From Druceiella hillmani (lineage: Eukaryota > Arthropoda > Insecta > Lepidoptera > Hepialidae), in assembly GCA_039881145.1 (NCBI GenBank), contig JAYKKI010000008.1, positions 28,502,501 through 28,566,500 of the forward strand: a stretch of 64,000 bases of DNA, given 5' to 3'. The notes beneath the pieces were generated by a model. The model was given only the letters and a program-made list of their open reading frames with translations, did not search any database and was not told the DNA's origin. Made by a program: the position numbers and the translations under genes. This document shows, piece by piece, positions 1-10,440 of the stretch (positions are counted from its first letter, which is position 1; each line of letters begins with the position of its first letter).

Positions 1-24
1 CGAGGTTTACCTAGACGTTGGCGG

Positions 25-37
25 CACACACACACAC

Positions 38-100
<63 letters not shown>
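25..100. repeat. Palindromic compound microsatellite (CA)8(TA)22(TG)8
   Basis: Sixteen bases of CA repeat (25-40) run into 44 bases of AT repeat (41-84) and then sixteen bases of GT repeat (85-100). Because CA and TG are complementary and the middle is self-complementary, the whole 76-bp block is one perfect palindrome that could form a cruciform. Its length is likely to be polymorphic. Confidence 0.95.
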
Positions 101-1599
101 ACAAATTAATATTACTTTTCATCATGTAAATATATTGCCTAATATATCTCTCACAGGCGTAAAAATACAGTGAATTACGCGAAAACTATGAAATTTAGAA
201 TCATTGCTATAGTTTTCCTGTAAACTTTAACTTCTAATGACACTGCTTTTTCCATAATTTTGACACTAATTTTGGTGTTTTGGAGATTGGGACATAAGGA
301 TATTTTTATAAACATTTTCAACAATACCTGTGAGCTATTTTACCAACAGGAGACTATTTTTTAGAAATTTTTTTAAAAAATTCTGTAAAAATAGCTTCCT
401 TTAAAAACATTTAATTTCATGTGTGGAAACGATACTGATATTAAATTTACTTGATTGTTATCTACTGATATATATGTGGCTTAATATGCTTTATCATTGT
501 GCCAAGTTTCAAGTTAAAACTGACTTCTGAGAATAACAGCTATGAAAGTCGGACTCGTGAGTGACCTATCAGGAATGTCTTTTTCACTTTGAGCTAGAGA
601 TATAAAAAAAATATATTTCTAATTTTACAGGTACTTAAAAAACGTACATACATCATGCCTAACTATATTCTTGAATATAATTAGTAAAGCCCCCCGTCAC
701 GAGTGGTCGCCCACACGAGTTGAAGAGAGGAGCGGAAGACAACCGTTATTGTGTTGCAAGTTTCGTGCTTGTTGCATTTAAATATTACAGCATCATGGAA
801 CCACTACCCACTCGATGCATTAACATAGTAAACTAGCGAGTCTACCAAAGTATCAGCTATTAATATACTTAATATAATAATAAAAACTTGCCTTTTACGC
901 TGGAACAATTAAACGATTACGCAATTTTAATTACAACATTTGAACAAAAATTAGGAGCAACTCAACTTAACAGTAACATTGTTCTATAATCGTATGCTAT
1001 CGAAGGTGACCATTTATTTAACTGCTGGTTTTATACATATTATATATACAAAACATAAAAAATACCGACCAAGTTATAATGTATATATTATGGGCATACC
1101 TCCTGTGATACTGTGTTGTGACTGTTTTTTTAATTTATCCGAAACTTTATAGGTTTTAATATCGTCTCTAATAGAATGAGCTAACAATGATCTTGCAGTC
1201 GAACGATGTGATTAAATTAAAATATTATAAAATAATTAAAAAACTAATAAAAATATTTAGATTTATATAAACCTTTCCAGGAACGTCCGAATAGAATTTC
1301 ATATTTAATTAAAATATGACAAGGTAGTCCCAAGATAATCTGGTCGACGCAGATGCTGGTAATTATTCTTACCTGTAACAAAAAAAAATATTCTAAACAT
1401 AATGTACATTAACGATATCGTGTTTACAATAACAAGTGTTAATAGAAGTAATATTTAAGTTAATGACTACTAATGGATACATAATTGTAGATCTTAAAGA
1501 AAAACTAGGTCGAATGATAAAAATGTATCATTTAAAACACCACAAACCAAAGCATTTCTTTTCACTAGCATACCTTTGTGTATTTTTTTTTCATCGCTG
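101..1599. other. Non-coding stretch, mostly unremarkable
   Basis: AT-rich sequence with no convincing exon on either strand. The part at about 111-310 resembles the R1 dispersed repeat described at 1990-2340 (shared order: TTGCCTA, TATAT, CACA, GCGTAAAAA, CAGTG, a TTTTCCTGTAA-like block). The segment 480-590 looks like decayed repeat. Nothing else stands out. Confidence 0.5.
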
Positions 1600-1643
1600 C
1601 ACCTAGAGGATGCACCTTCAAAGCACCTAGAGGATGCACCTTC
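1600..1643. repeat. Short tandem duplication, 24-bp period
   Basis: A 20-bp sequence beginning CACCTAGAGG occurs at 1600-1619 and again at 1624-1643, separated by AAAG. It lies just left of an unassigned 112-codon open frame (1634-1972) that I do not regard as a gene. Confidence 0.85.
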
Positions 1644-1989
1644 TTCACCTACAAAAAAAATTGCATAAGAAATTTTTGTCTCTTTTCACACAAGCCTGTA
1701 TAAAGAGACAAAAAGCCCAAACGTGTGCATGCCGCCATCTTCATATCTTCATCGTAGCTAGGAGCAAGCGATACGACATAATAGCAACAGGGGAAGTAAG
1801 CTTGGATGGCCCACCTAGTGGGGTCGTTAACCCGGACACCGGCCTCCTTTGTTACAGTCGCGGCACACCCATCGACTTTCCAACAAATGATGTTAATGAG
1901 AAAAGTGTTGTTTTTAATTGTTATATCGATAAAATATTACCTAAAGATACCTATGTTGGGGGCAAACCTTAATATATGCATAAATAAAT

Positions 1990-2340
1990 AAAAAGCTGTC
2001 AAAGAACAAGTACGACTCGCACTACGAGGGTATTGTTTCACTTTTAGGCACTTATAAAAGGGTACACAGCGTTTCTGTTAAACTATTAACAAATTTTAAT
2101 TTTTCACAACGTAAATTAGATTGCCTACTATATACTTCACATGCATAAAAACACAGTGCATATTTGAAAAAAATTAAAGATTTAGGATAATTTCTACAGT
2201 TTTCTGTAATCTCTTAGTCAGATTTTACTAACCCTGTTTTTGTTTCATGATTTTTGGCACAGTACTTTCGAAAATAAAGGGGGTGACATATTTTACTGAA
2301 TATTTATTGAGTGTATGTCTGAAGATTATTAAAATAGTGC
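1990..2340 (+). repeat. R1 dispersed repeat, copy at 2.0-2.3 kb
   Basis: Collinear similarity to 15040-15390: both run through an AACAAGTA/CACAAGTA block, GGTACTTAT or GGCACTTAT, an AAATTTTTCACAA block, CATGCATAAAA or its variant, ACAGTGCATATTTGAAAAA, TTTTC(T/C)TGTAATC and a TTTTTCATAATTT-like block. A further part-copy is at 38690-38860. I cannot assign a class: no coding sequence, no clear terminal inverted repeats and no target duplication are visible. It is probably a non-autonomous element. Confidence 0.6.
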
Positions 2341-2379
2341 AAAATATGAGAGTTTTTACGTCGTAGAAAATAGAAAAAC

Positions 2380-2745
2380 GTAAATACGTAAAAACGTGAT
2401 AAAAACGTAAAAACGTGATGCATATTTCAAAACTTATGGTAACTAGAATCATCGCTTTGGTTTTATTACCTTTGCTAAAAATCCATTTTTCATAATTTTT
2501 TATAAAAATCCGTTTCCCATAATTTTTGTTCGAGTACTTTCGGAAATAAAGGGGAGGTTGGGTGACATATTTTATTGGATATTTATTGAGTATATGCCTG
2601 AAAATGTAATAGTGCAAAATATGCGAGTTAATAATATTTTGAGTTAATAGTTTTTACGTCGTAGAAAAAGCGTAAATATATTGCCTATATATCTTTTATA
2701 TGCGTAAAAACGTGACGCTAGGCCATTAGGAAACTATTATACCTA
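2380..2745 (+). repeat. Partial R1 copies, tandemly arranged
   Basis: The segment 2430-2610 repeats 2160-2330. Both contain a TTTCATAATTTTT-type block, a GTACTTTCG(A/G)AAATAAAGGGG block, GGTGACATATTTTA and a ATATTTATTGAGT block. A third copy starts near 2660 (AAATATATTGCCTATATATC). The block 2370-2430 is a CGTAAAAACGTGAT simple repeat. A 129-codon minus-strand frame here (2228-2617) is only low-complexity AT sequence read through the repeats. Confidence 0.6.
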
Positions 2746-3132
2746 ACAAACGGACAAAAATATTGGTATGATTATTGAAAAAGGCATTACTGTTTTGAAT
2801 TATTGCAAAAAAATAAACACATAACTTACAAGAATGCATTTGCACAAAGCAGTATTAAAGAAATCGATTAAACAAACGTCTCAAAATGTGACGATAAATC
2901 TCCATAAAAAACAAAGACCCGGAAAATAACGAAAATAACTATGAAGTTTATAGCTCGATTTGTATCATAAATTACAACTCGTATGATATGTATATTTCGG
3001 TTATATATTTTGGACGAAATTCACTAAATAAAAACCATTATTACAACTAATATTCAAATTTATAAATTTCTATGTGGTTACGGCCATCGGTGATCATTTC
3101 AGCTGTCAAAACGCGTGCTGCAATCGGCCGAC

Positions 3133-4224
3133 ATGAATCCGAGAGGCTTCGATCTTACCACCCGAAAAGATCGACAAGCCAGTGTGGAATATTCAGAGCT
3201 GAAACAAAAACAATATCTCAACTATTTACATAAACTTCGAACAGAATTCGAGGACAGATTCAATTCTGAAACGTCTTGTGCGATGTTGCCACAAGATTTG
3301 ACAAAGTTAAGGACTCTCGGTACGGGGGCGTTTGGACGCGTAGTGCTTCTGCAGCATAAAAAAACGAACGAATTTTATGCCATGAAAATATTAGAGAAAG
3401 AAAAAATAGTGAAACTCAAACAAATCGAGCACACATATAATGAAAAGAAAATACTGGAATCGATTAGATTCCCTCTCGTAGTTCACATGGAACTCAGTTT
3501 CAAAGACCACGATTATATTTACTTTGTAATGCCGTTCGTGATGGGCGGTGAAATGTTCACACACTTAAGGAAAATGGGAAAATATGACGAATCGCTGGGC
3601 AGATTCTACGCCAGCCAAGTAGTACTCGCTTTAGAATATTTACACTACTGCAACTTGGTTTATCGGGACTTGAAACCGGAAAATATTTTGATAGACCGCA
3701 CGGGATACTTGAAGATAACAGACTTCGGATTCTGCAAAATTCTAAAAGGCAGAACGTGGACTTTGTGCGGTACGCCCGAATATTTGGCTCCTGAAATAAT
3801 ACTGAGTAAAGGCTATGGATGCTCGGTGGACTGGTGGTCTTTTGGCATTCTAGTATTCGAAATGCACGCGGGTTATCCACCTTTCTTCGCAAAAGATCCT
3901 ATGAAAATATATGAAAAAATCGTATCTGGAAAGTATCGATGTCCGTCTCATTTTTCAACAGAACTCCGTGATCTTTTAAAGAACATACTGGAGACCGACG
4001 TAACGAGAAGGTTCGGCGTTCTGAAGAATGGCACGCTGGATTTTAAATTGCACAAATGGTTCCGCACTACGGACTGGGACGCCATAGTAAACGGCAGAAT
4101 TCAGCCACAGTTCGTTCCGAAATATAAATCGCCAGGCGATTGCGAGAACTTTGACAAATTTGACGAACCTAGTATGAAACTAAGCTCAAAGTGCAAGTAC
4201 GAAGCCGAATTCATTGATTTTTAA
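3133..4224 (+). CDS. PKA-like protein kinase catalytic subunit, intronless (probable retrogene)
   Basis: Encodes a 363-residue serine/threonine kinase of the cAMP-dependent protein kinase catalytic family (usual length about 350), which in its active form phosphorylates basic-motif substrates and is held by cAMP-binding regulatory subunits. The reading frame is uninterrupted. Visible motifs: glycine loop GTGAFGRV (residues 63-70), catalytic Lys in YAMKIL (K85), helix-C Glu (E104), YRDLKPEN (177-184, catalytic D179), DFG (197-199), activation loop [15 protein letters not shown] with the PKA-type phospho-Thr at T210, and a C-terminal FIDF matching the family FxxF tail. PKA-specific residues E140, E183, W209 and E243 are kept. 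Differences: the N-terminus MNPRGF lacks a myristoylation glycine, and the hinge reads MPFVMGG rather than the usual MEYVPGG. The start is the first ATG after an in-frame TGA at 3091; an AG acceptor-like site at 3101-3102 allows a non-coding 5' exon. Lack of introns suggests an old retrocopy. It is probably nested antisense in Lrch intron 1. Confidence 0.93.
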   Translation: MNPRGFDLTTRKDRQASVEYSELKQKQYLNYLHKLRTEFEDRFNSETSCAMLPQDLTKLRTLGTGAFGRVVLLQHKKTNEFYAMKILEKEKIVKLKQIEHTYNEKKILESIRFPLVVHMELSFKDHDYIYFVMPFVMGGEMFTHLRKMGKYDESLGRFYASQVVLALEYLHYCNLVYRDLKPENILIDRTGYLKITDFGFCKILKGRTWTLCGTPEYLAPEIILSKGYGCSVDWWSFGILVFEMHAGYPPFFAKDPMKIYEKIVSGKYRCPSHFSTELRDLLKNILETDVTRRFGVLKNGTLDFKLHKWFRTTDWDAIVNGRIQPQFVPKYKSPGDCENFDKFDEPSMKLSSKCKYEAEFIDF

Positions 4225-4346
4225 ATATCTATTAATAAGTCACATCAAATAATACTTACAATGTAACGTGTTAGTCATAAACGAAATCAATGCATATAAG
4301 TCAGGTTCGATGTACGAGTATATGTTACTCCGATAAAAGTATTTCA

Positions 4347-4352
4347 AATAAA
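4347..4352 (+). terminator. Polyadenylation signal AATAAA for the PKA-like gene
   Basis: First AATAAA downstream of the kinase stop codon, about 123 bases past it. The placement fits a 3' UTR of ordinary length. No A-tract from a retrotransposition event survives next to it. Confidence 0.5.
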
Positions 4353-4962
4353 TAACTTTTTATGCAGTCAGTGAAGCTGTTAGTGTTGATAACGATTACA
4401 ATATATATAGGTAGCTATATGTAAGTAAGGGCATTCTGTATATGTATTAATAACAGATACGTTCTACTTGAATATGAATATGTGTGACGGTTTTCATTGG
4501 ATGACGATGTTAACCAAATTAAAAATAATTATCAGATCTTTATCGAGAAAAATCTCCTTTAAAGTTTAAAGTTAAAATTGTAACTTTAGCTAGAGAGAAA
4601 TTTTAGAAAATGCACTTACAATTTATTTAAATAATTTCATTATTCACAAGTAAAGTTCATTACGAGATCTATCAAATTTTACGACCGCTTTAAAGATACA
4701 AAAGGCTGATAATAAAATAGGATAAATAAAATATCAAATTACTGAAAAAATTAGAATTTCGATAGAACATGCTATTTGTTCCAAGGTCATTATGGTCAGG
4801 ATTTCTAAAACTTCCCTTAAACCGAGAAGTGTAATTTGCACGGACTACTTCAAATTTAAGTACAAACTATTTTCGTCCCAAACTTGGGACGAATCGCTAA
4901 CTTCCGCCAACACATGGTACAGGTTCCGGTCACAACTCGTACTTATTTAAACCAACGTTGCA
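4353..4962. other. AT-rich spacer, nothing recognised
   Basis: No coding frame, repeat family or RNA gene seen between the kinase gene and the small open frame at 4963. Confidence 0.5.
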
Positions 4963-5175
4963 ATGCTGGCGTTACTTCCGCTTTGCGCCGAACAGGCTGG
5001 AATACTGCACCGTCTCGACACTGCGACGCTCGACAGAGTTATATTTGGACAGCCGGCGCCTCGGGAGTGCAGGGAACAAGTTATCCGAAGAGTCGATGAT
5101 AGGATTATTCTAGTTTTCGGTTTACCGCCGAGTTATCGCAGAATTCTTTATAGTCTAGTTAATTTACGCAGCTAA
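4963..5175 (+). CDS. Unrecognised 70-codon open frame
   Basis: A 70-residue frame starting MLALLPLCAEQ and ending LVNLRS, with an in-frame TAA about 15 bases upstream of the ATG, so the start is well defined. Base composition is clearly richer in G+C and CpG than the flanks, and the protein is leucine/arginine-rich without low-complexity runs. I recognise no family, domain or signal peptide. A second frame (4884-5099) overlaps it. It may be a small gene, a decayed transposon piece or a chance frame in a GC-rich patch; similarity of the encoded peptide in related species would be needed to call it real. Confidence 0.2.
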   Translation: MLALLPLCAEQAGILHRLDTATLDRVIFGQPAPRECREQVIRRVDDRIILVFGLPPSYRRILYSLVNLRS

Positions 5176-5304
5176 GTAAAACATGTTAAAGAGGTCAGAA
5201 CGTAATATTGCATTTAATTAATCTCACGAAGGACACGGCTTTCGTGAAGTTGTGATACATCATTTAACATCAATTGTATTCTATGCTATAATACTACATA
5301 GTAA

Positions 5305-6608
5305 GGGTTACTAGTACAGGCGGACAGTCAGGTTGTTAGTATACTAATAACGTGTAAATTACAAAATGAAAGCTATCATACTTATTCAACGATAAAAATC
5401 AAGGGTATGTGTAGATTGTCAGCATGTTTTAAAATTTTGAACACAAGGAGATTTTAAAGTATAAATGAAGGAAAAAGACCCAATGTTCTTAGTAAGAGTT
5501 ACTAGTACAGGCGGACAGGTAGTTTGTTAGTATACTAATAACGTGTAAATTACAAAATGAAAGCTACCATACATTATTCAACGAAGAAATCAAGGGTATG
5601 TGTAGATTGTCAGCATGTGTTAAAATTTTGAACACAAGGAGATTTTAAAGTATAAATGAAGGAAAAAGACCCAATGTTCTTAGTAAGATTTACTAGTACA
5701 GGCAGACAGTCAGGTTGTTAGTATACTAATAACGTGTAAATTACAAAATGAAAGCTACCATACATTATTCAATGATGAAAATCAAGGGTATGTGTAGATC
5801 GTCAGCATGTTTTAAAATTTTTAACACAAGGAGATTTTAAAGTATAAATGAAGGAAAAGACCCAATTTTCTTAGTAACAGTTACTAGTACAGGCGGACAG
5901 TCAGGTTGTTAGTATACTAATAACGTGTAAATTACAAAATGAAAGCTACCATACATTATTCAACGATAAAAATCAAGGGTATGTGTAGATTATCAGCATG
6001 TTTTAAAATTTTGAACACAAGGAGATTTTAAAGTATAAATGAAGGAAAAAGACCCAATTTTCTTAGTAACTGTTACTAGTACAGGCGGACAGTCAGGTTG
6101 TTAGTATACTAATAACGTGTAAATTACAAAATGAAAGCTACCATACATTATTCAACGATGAAAATCAAGGGTATGTGTAGATTGTCAGCATATTTTAAAA
6201 TTTTGAACACAAGGAGATTTTAAAGTATAAATGAAGGAAAAAGACCCAATGTTCTTAGTAAGAGTTACTAGTACAGGCGGACAGTCAGGTTGTTAGTATA
6301 CTAATAACGTGTAAATTACAAAATGAAAGCTACCATACATTATTCAACGATGAAAATCAAGGGTATGTGTAGATCGTCAGCATATTTTAAAATTTTGAAC
6401 ACAAGGAGATTTTAAAGTATAAATGAAGGAAAAAGACCCAATGTTCTTAGTAAGAGTTACTAGTACAGGCGAACAGTCAGGTTGTTAATATACTAATAAC
6501 GTAAATTACAAAATGAAAGCTACCATACATTATTCAATGATGAAAATCAGGGGTATGTGTAGATTTTGTCAGCATGTGTTAAATTTTTGAACACAAGAAG
6601 ATTTTCAA
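5305..6608 (+). repeat. Satellite array, 191-192 bp unit, about 7 copies
   Basis: The landmark CTAGTACAGG occurs at 5311, 5502, 5693, 5884, 6076, 6268 and 6460, giving spacings of 191, 191, 191, 192, 192 and 192. Units are about 95% alike by eye and the last is truncated near AACACAAGAAG. Each unit contains an ATGAAAGCTA start and a short frame (about 30 codons) ending in TTTTAA. The frame is broken in copies 1, 2 and 7 and varies in others, so it is not protein-coding. Confidence 0.95.
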
Positions 6609-6942
6609 TTCATTCCAAATTATATTCATAGAAAAATCTTCATAAGATTCACATTGAATATATGCGTTACGCAGTATGCTCACCGTGTAGCGAAATGCGA
6701 AAAACATTACTCGTTGTTTCGTGTAGCTTTAAGTACGAAAATAAAATTAATTTAAGATGAATATAACAAATTGGATATTAAGATTGTCGATTTTCGTAAT
6801 CCCCCTTTTAGAGAGTCCTAGTAAGTCTCTGTAGGTACACTGATTATTATCATTGTAATTTCGTTAACATCCAAAAAGGCACAATAAAAGAGAAATATGT
6901 TTTAGGGTGACATCCGAGGCTGTGGATATGTACGTATGTACA
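6609..6942. other. Spacer between satellite array and Tc1-like element
   Basis: AT-rich sequence with no recognised feature. Confidence 0.5.
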
Positions 6943-6944
6943 TA

Positions 6945-8144
6945 CACTACCGTACAAAAGTATTTGGCCACGTGCATTCTTTTTTATATTACCAAAACAA
7001 TACAAATATTAACATTTTATTGCGTTTGTTTGTTAGAATCAAACAAAAAAAATCGCCACAAAATCTCTATATCTACTGAAAAGGTATATAACTCATTGTT
7101 ACTTATCGACTCCTGTCATAAAACCAAAATAATGTTATCAAAGGAATTTCTTTAAAGTTAACCATTAAAGTATAAGTGAATGAAATTTTTGGGAAGTAAA
7201 CTTAGTGTCCTTAAAAATAATTTTGCATCCGTTATTTGAAGTCGTTAGACCGGGAAACACGCTACTGTGAACCGCAAAAGTTAGTTCTAATAACAATCAA
7301 AAGATTCTTATCTCCATTTTGTTTCGCGTACAAAATGGGAGAAGCCAAAGAACATTGCAAAAAGACAAGGGGAATAATTATCGGTCATTATAAATCCGGT
7401 AAAAGTTATCGCGAGATTTCAAGGTTATAGAAGATACCGAGGTAAACCGTTGACGTTGTCAAGAAATTTGTGACTTAAGGCATACTTTCCAACAAATGTC
7501 GCCCAGACCGACCAAGAGCTACAACTTCTAGTGAAGATTTAAGCATGGTTGAGAAGAGCAAACGTATTGTTTCCACAGTCAAAGGAAGACTTCTCCACGC
7601 ATGTCTTAAGGGATGCATAGCAGTTTCAAGACCGCTATAAATAAGAAAAAGAGCCTTATCTGGGTCAGAGAACACGAGAATTGGACACATGACGACTGGT
7701 AAAATATCCTTTGGAACGACGAATCAAAGTTTGAAGTTTTTGGGTCTAAGACACAAAACAAACAGACTTCGTCCGTAGACAGATTAACAAGAGCAAAGGA
7801 AGCGTGCACTGTGGCTTCAGTTAAACACGATGGAGCTTCTATGATAGTTTGGGGGGTTCTACTTTGGAGGTTCTAAGGTGGGTGATCTTACAAGAATACA
7901 AGAAATTCTAAAAAAAAGGTTGCAAAACATTTTAGAATATAATGTTGTGTCTTCTGGGACCTGCTTATTAGTCCTGAATTCATATTTCAACACGACAACG
8001 ATCCGAAACACACATCAACGCTATGCATAAGCTTTTTAAAAGAAAAGGAAATAAATAATTTAATTTACTACAAAATAGATTCATTCTTTTAATCTTTTAT
8101 AAAAGCCATTTTTTCTTGGTGGCTAAATACTTTCAGAGATGATG
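6945..8144 (+). mobile_element. Tc1/mariner-type transposon remnant, 1.2 kb
   Basis: Ends are inverted repeats: the left starts CACTACCGTACAAAAGTATT and the right, read on the minus strand, contains AAAGTATTTAGCCACC, matching AAAGTATTTGGCCACG at the left. TA dinucleotides flank both ends (6943-6944 and 8145-8146), the target duplication typical of Tc1/mariner elements. Inside lies a broken transposase frame. The right terminal repeat is more decayed than the left. The element cannot move by itself. Confidence 0.88.
7335..8075 (+). pseudogene. Tc1-like transposase pseudogene
   Basis: Three pieces in different frames follow the family order. At 7335-7430 a frame starting MGEAKEH and containing YKSGKSYREIS matches the N-terminal DNA-binding helix region. 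Around 7700-7850 a segment reads WNDESKFEVFG and then DGASMIVWG, a classic Tc1 core signature. Around 7979-8060 a segment reads FQHDNDPKHTS, holding the second catalytic aspartate. The region that should carry the third acidic residue and the SPDLNPIE-type motif is missing, and there are stops and frameshifts throughout. Confidence 0.85.
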
Positions 8145-8146
8145 TA

Positions 8147-9890
8147 TGTTACGTATACATGCGCACTTTCAAAGGTTTATAAAATATAGATTATGGAAAT
8201 GTTAATTCCTCAGGAGAAAGAAAACAATAAATTTTGCGAGCTGGGAAATCCGTTCCAAAACTAATTAGATTGGAAACAGGCAGTTATTCGTATCGGTCCT
8301 TAGACGCCTTAAGGCAGCAGGCTAATCGTATTCTTTCATAGAGGTCATTACCTCATTTTGATGAAAGTTCATTTGGCAGAATTTTCGTCAGACCGCTCGT
8401 TTTATTATTCGCCATAACTAATATCAAAGTGACAATTGTTACGCTTTACGTAAAAATTGCTGAAGAAATTTTATTGAACTTTTCTTGCTTTTCGTGGCTC
8501 AGTCTTCTGGCTAAGACGAGGATGAGACATAGGGTTTTGTTTTTTAAATTCACAACAATCCTTTTTCAATTTGGGAAATAAATTATTCCACATCCCGAAA
8601 TCTGCGCGACTGAAACAAGATAGCTTTTTTATAATATAGAAATGAAAATTTACTTGCCTCACATGAATTTCGTAACAGAGCATTTCAAATTGTAGAGTGT
8701 CACATTATGTAGTCTCTTAAATATCTCCATATATAGTTTTAATTAAAAACTTGCGTTACAAAAAAATGACAGAAAATATAAAAAATACAATTTACACAAA
8801 AAAGGAGTTATCTATTGCCTATCCACAAGATGTTTTGATTCGTGTTTACCTTATCTTGCTTACATATTCGATTTATTTATATCCATGGGATTCTTGCTCC
8901 AATTTTTTGGTATGCCAAATAACTACGGTTAGTTCCCTGAACTCATCAATAACATCGCACGAAATATTTAGCTCTTGAAGGCGCGGCCGCTTAGTAATAT
9001 AACTGAGAGGCTATACAGTGAAACGACTCATCACTTAATCAAGCTGTCTATACGAAAACACCAATTGCCTAGTAATATATATGAACGCGTACAGTAACAT
9101 TTTGCGAACTATGCTTTCACACTGTGCACAGAGCCGAGCCGACTCGCGTCATCGTCATGGTACCGTTAAGTCACTGCGGAATATTTGTTTTGTTTAATGA
9201 ATTACAATCAAATAATGGCGTTAGAAGAAATGACGCCAACAGCAATTGGTTAGCCTTTAGTTTTATTATTTATCTATATAACATTTCAATATATATGATC
9301 AAACAATAAATAGGCCACGTTTATTGTCATGTTAACTAGCGTTTACGATTCTAAAAACCCAGTAAAGTAATATGGCAGGCTACGAGTTTAGAGAATAGTT
9401 AAAAACGTAAAGTCTAATATTATAAGCTAAACTATCTACAATATCTAAATAGGTATTATATAACACACATCGTCCTAAACTAGGATAGGCGGAAGTAGAG
9501 TCTGACAAATAAGTATTCTGGAGAAAAAACCTTTGAAGACATGAGAAGGCAACTAATCGAGTAATTTCTCGATAAATGGGAGAGACTTCAATTCCTGTGT
9601 GTTCGATTCAATTTCAGTCTAAAAACATGACCATATTTCGAATCATCGGTTATGACTAAAATTGTTATGATTAATAACCTACCAATTGTATATCCTTTCT
9701 CACTTTTATATAACATGCTTAATAATTCTCTCACCACTTTGACATCTCCAATCCAAATTCTTTCCATTTACGGCCTTGAACTACATATTTAAGAAATAAA
9801 GACCTTCTAATCAGTCAGCATATAACTGCATTCCACGAAAAAACATTTACCGTAAAGGCTACAACATTCTAATATAAACTAAATATAAAA
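8147..9890. other. Non-coding stretch, nothing recognised
   Basis: AT-rich; short open frames at 8471-8683 (-), 8751-8978 (+) and 9124-9309 (+) have no recognisable protein features. A modest CpG-rich patch at 9090-9180 is the only compositional break. Confidence 0.45.
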
Positions 9891-9894
9891 ATAC

Positions 9895-10440
9895 GAGTCG
9901 GACTCTCGTATGAAGGGTTCTGTGGGGCCAAACAATATTAAACTTGTACGTTTGTATTTCTGTGAAAACAAAGTTACTGCTACGGTCGGTACCGAAAATA
10001 TCACAAAAACTTATTCAAATCGATTTTCGCTGAAAGCTTATTTTAAGTTCTACTAACTTAATATTTTTCAGAATTTTACTCACGTTATTTGAAAAGTTAG
10101 AGGGGTGGGAGACACACTTTTTAAGACTTTAGAAGCGCATATCTCACTAACTATTGACTTAAATAAAAAATTTTAAGCCCTATCTAACACATATGTGCAC
10201 TGAATTTTTTCCATCCCCCAGTTACATGTATGGCGTGCCACTCCTAATATTACATTTTTTCATAATTCCACTGTTTCATTGTATAGCGGTTCATAGAAGA
10301 ATCTAAATCCGAATGTCATCTATATAGTGTGCCAATAGTGTCCAGAGTAAAATTACTGTGACATACAGACAGACAGGCAGATGGGCAGGACGAAATTATA
10401 AGGGTTGCGTTTATGCCATTTGGCTACGGAACCCTAAAAC
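9895..10440 (+). repeat. Lepidopteran dispersed repeat ending ACGGAACCCTAAAA (copy 1)
   Basis: Decayed copy of a widespread moth/butterfly repeat. The 3' portion has the diagnostic CAGACAGACAGGCAGATGGG, then ATAAGGGTTGCGTTT, GCCATTTGGCTACGG and AACCCTAAAA at 10358-10440. The TTAGGGTTCC/GGAACCCTAA half-sites form a terminal hairpin. Other copies lie at 19790-20107, 30735-30875, 39455-39773 and, inverted, 43030-43085. The class is uncertain. Confidence 0.7.

Noticed and set aside
1634..1972. 112-codon frame with a VVNPDTGLL phrase faintly like the 6-pyruvoyl-tetrahydropterin synthase motif
   Set aside because: Only a few residues agree, the metal-binding histidines and flanking motifs are absent, and the frame starts in a tandem duplication. 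Chance is more likely.
5305..6608. A 30-codon mini-ORF (MKATIHYS...) repeated in the 192-bp satellite
   Set aside because: Copies 1, 2 and 7 carry stops or frameshifts, and differences between copies are not biased towards silent sites, so no coding constraint is visible.
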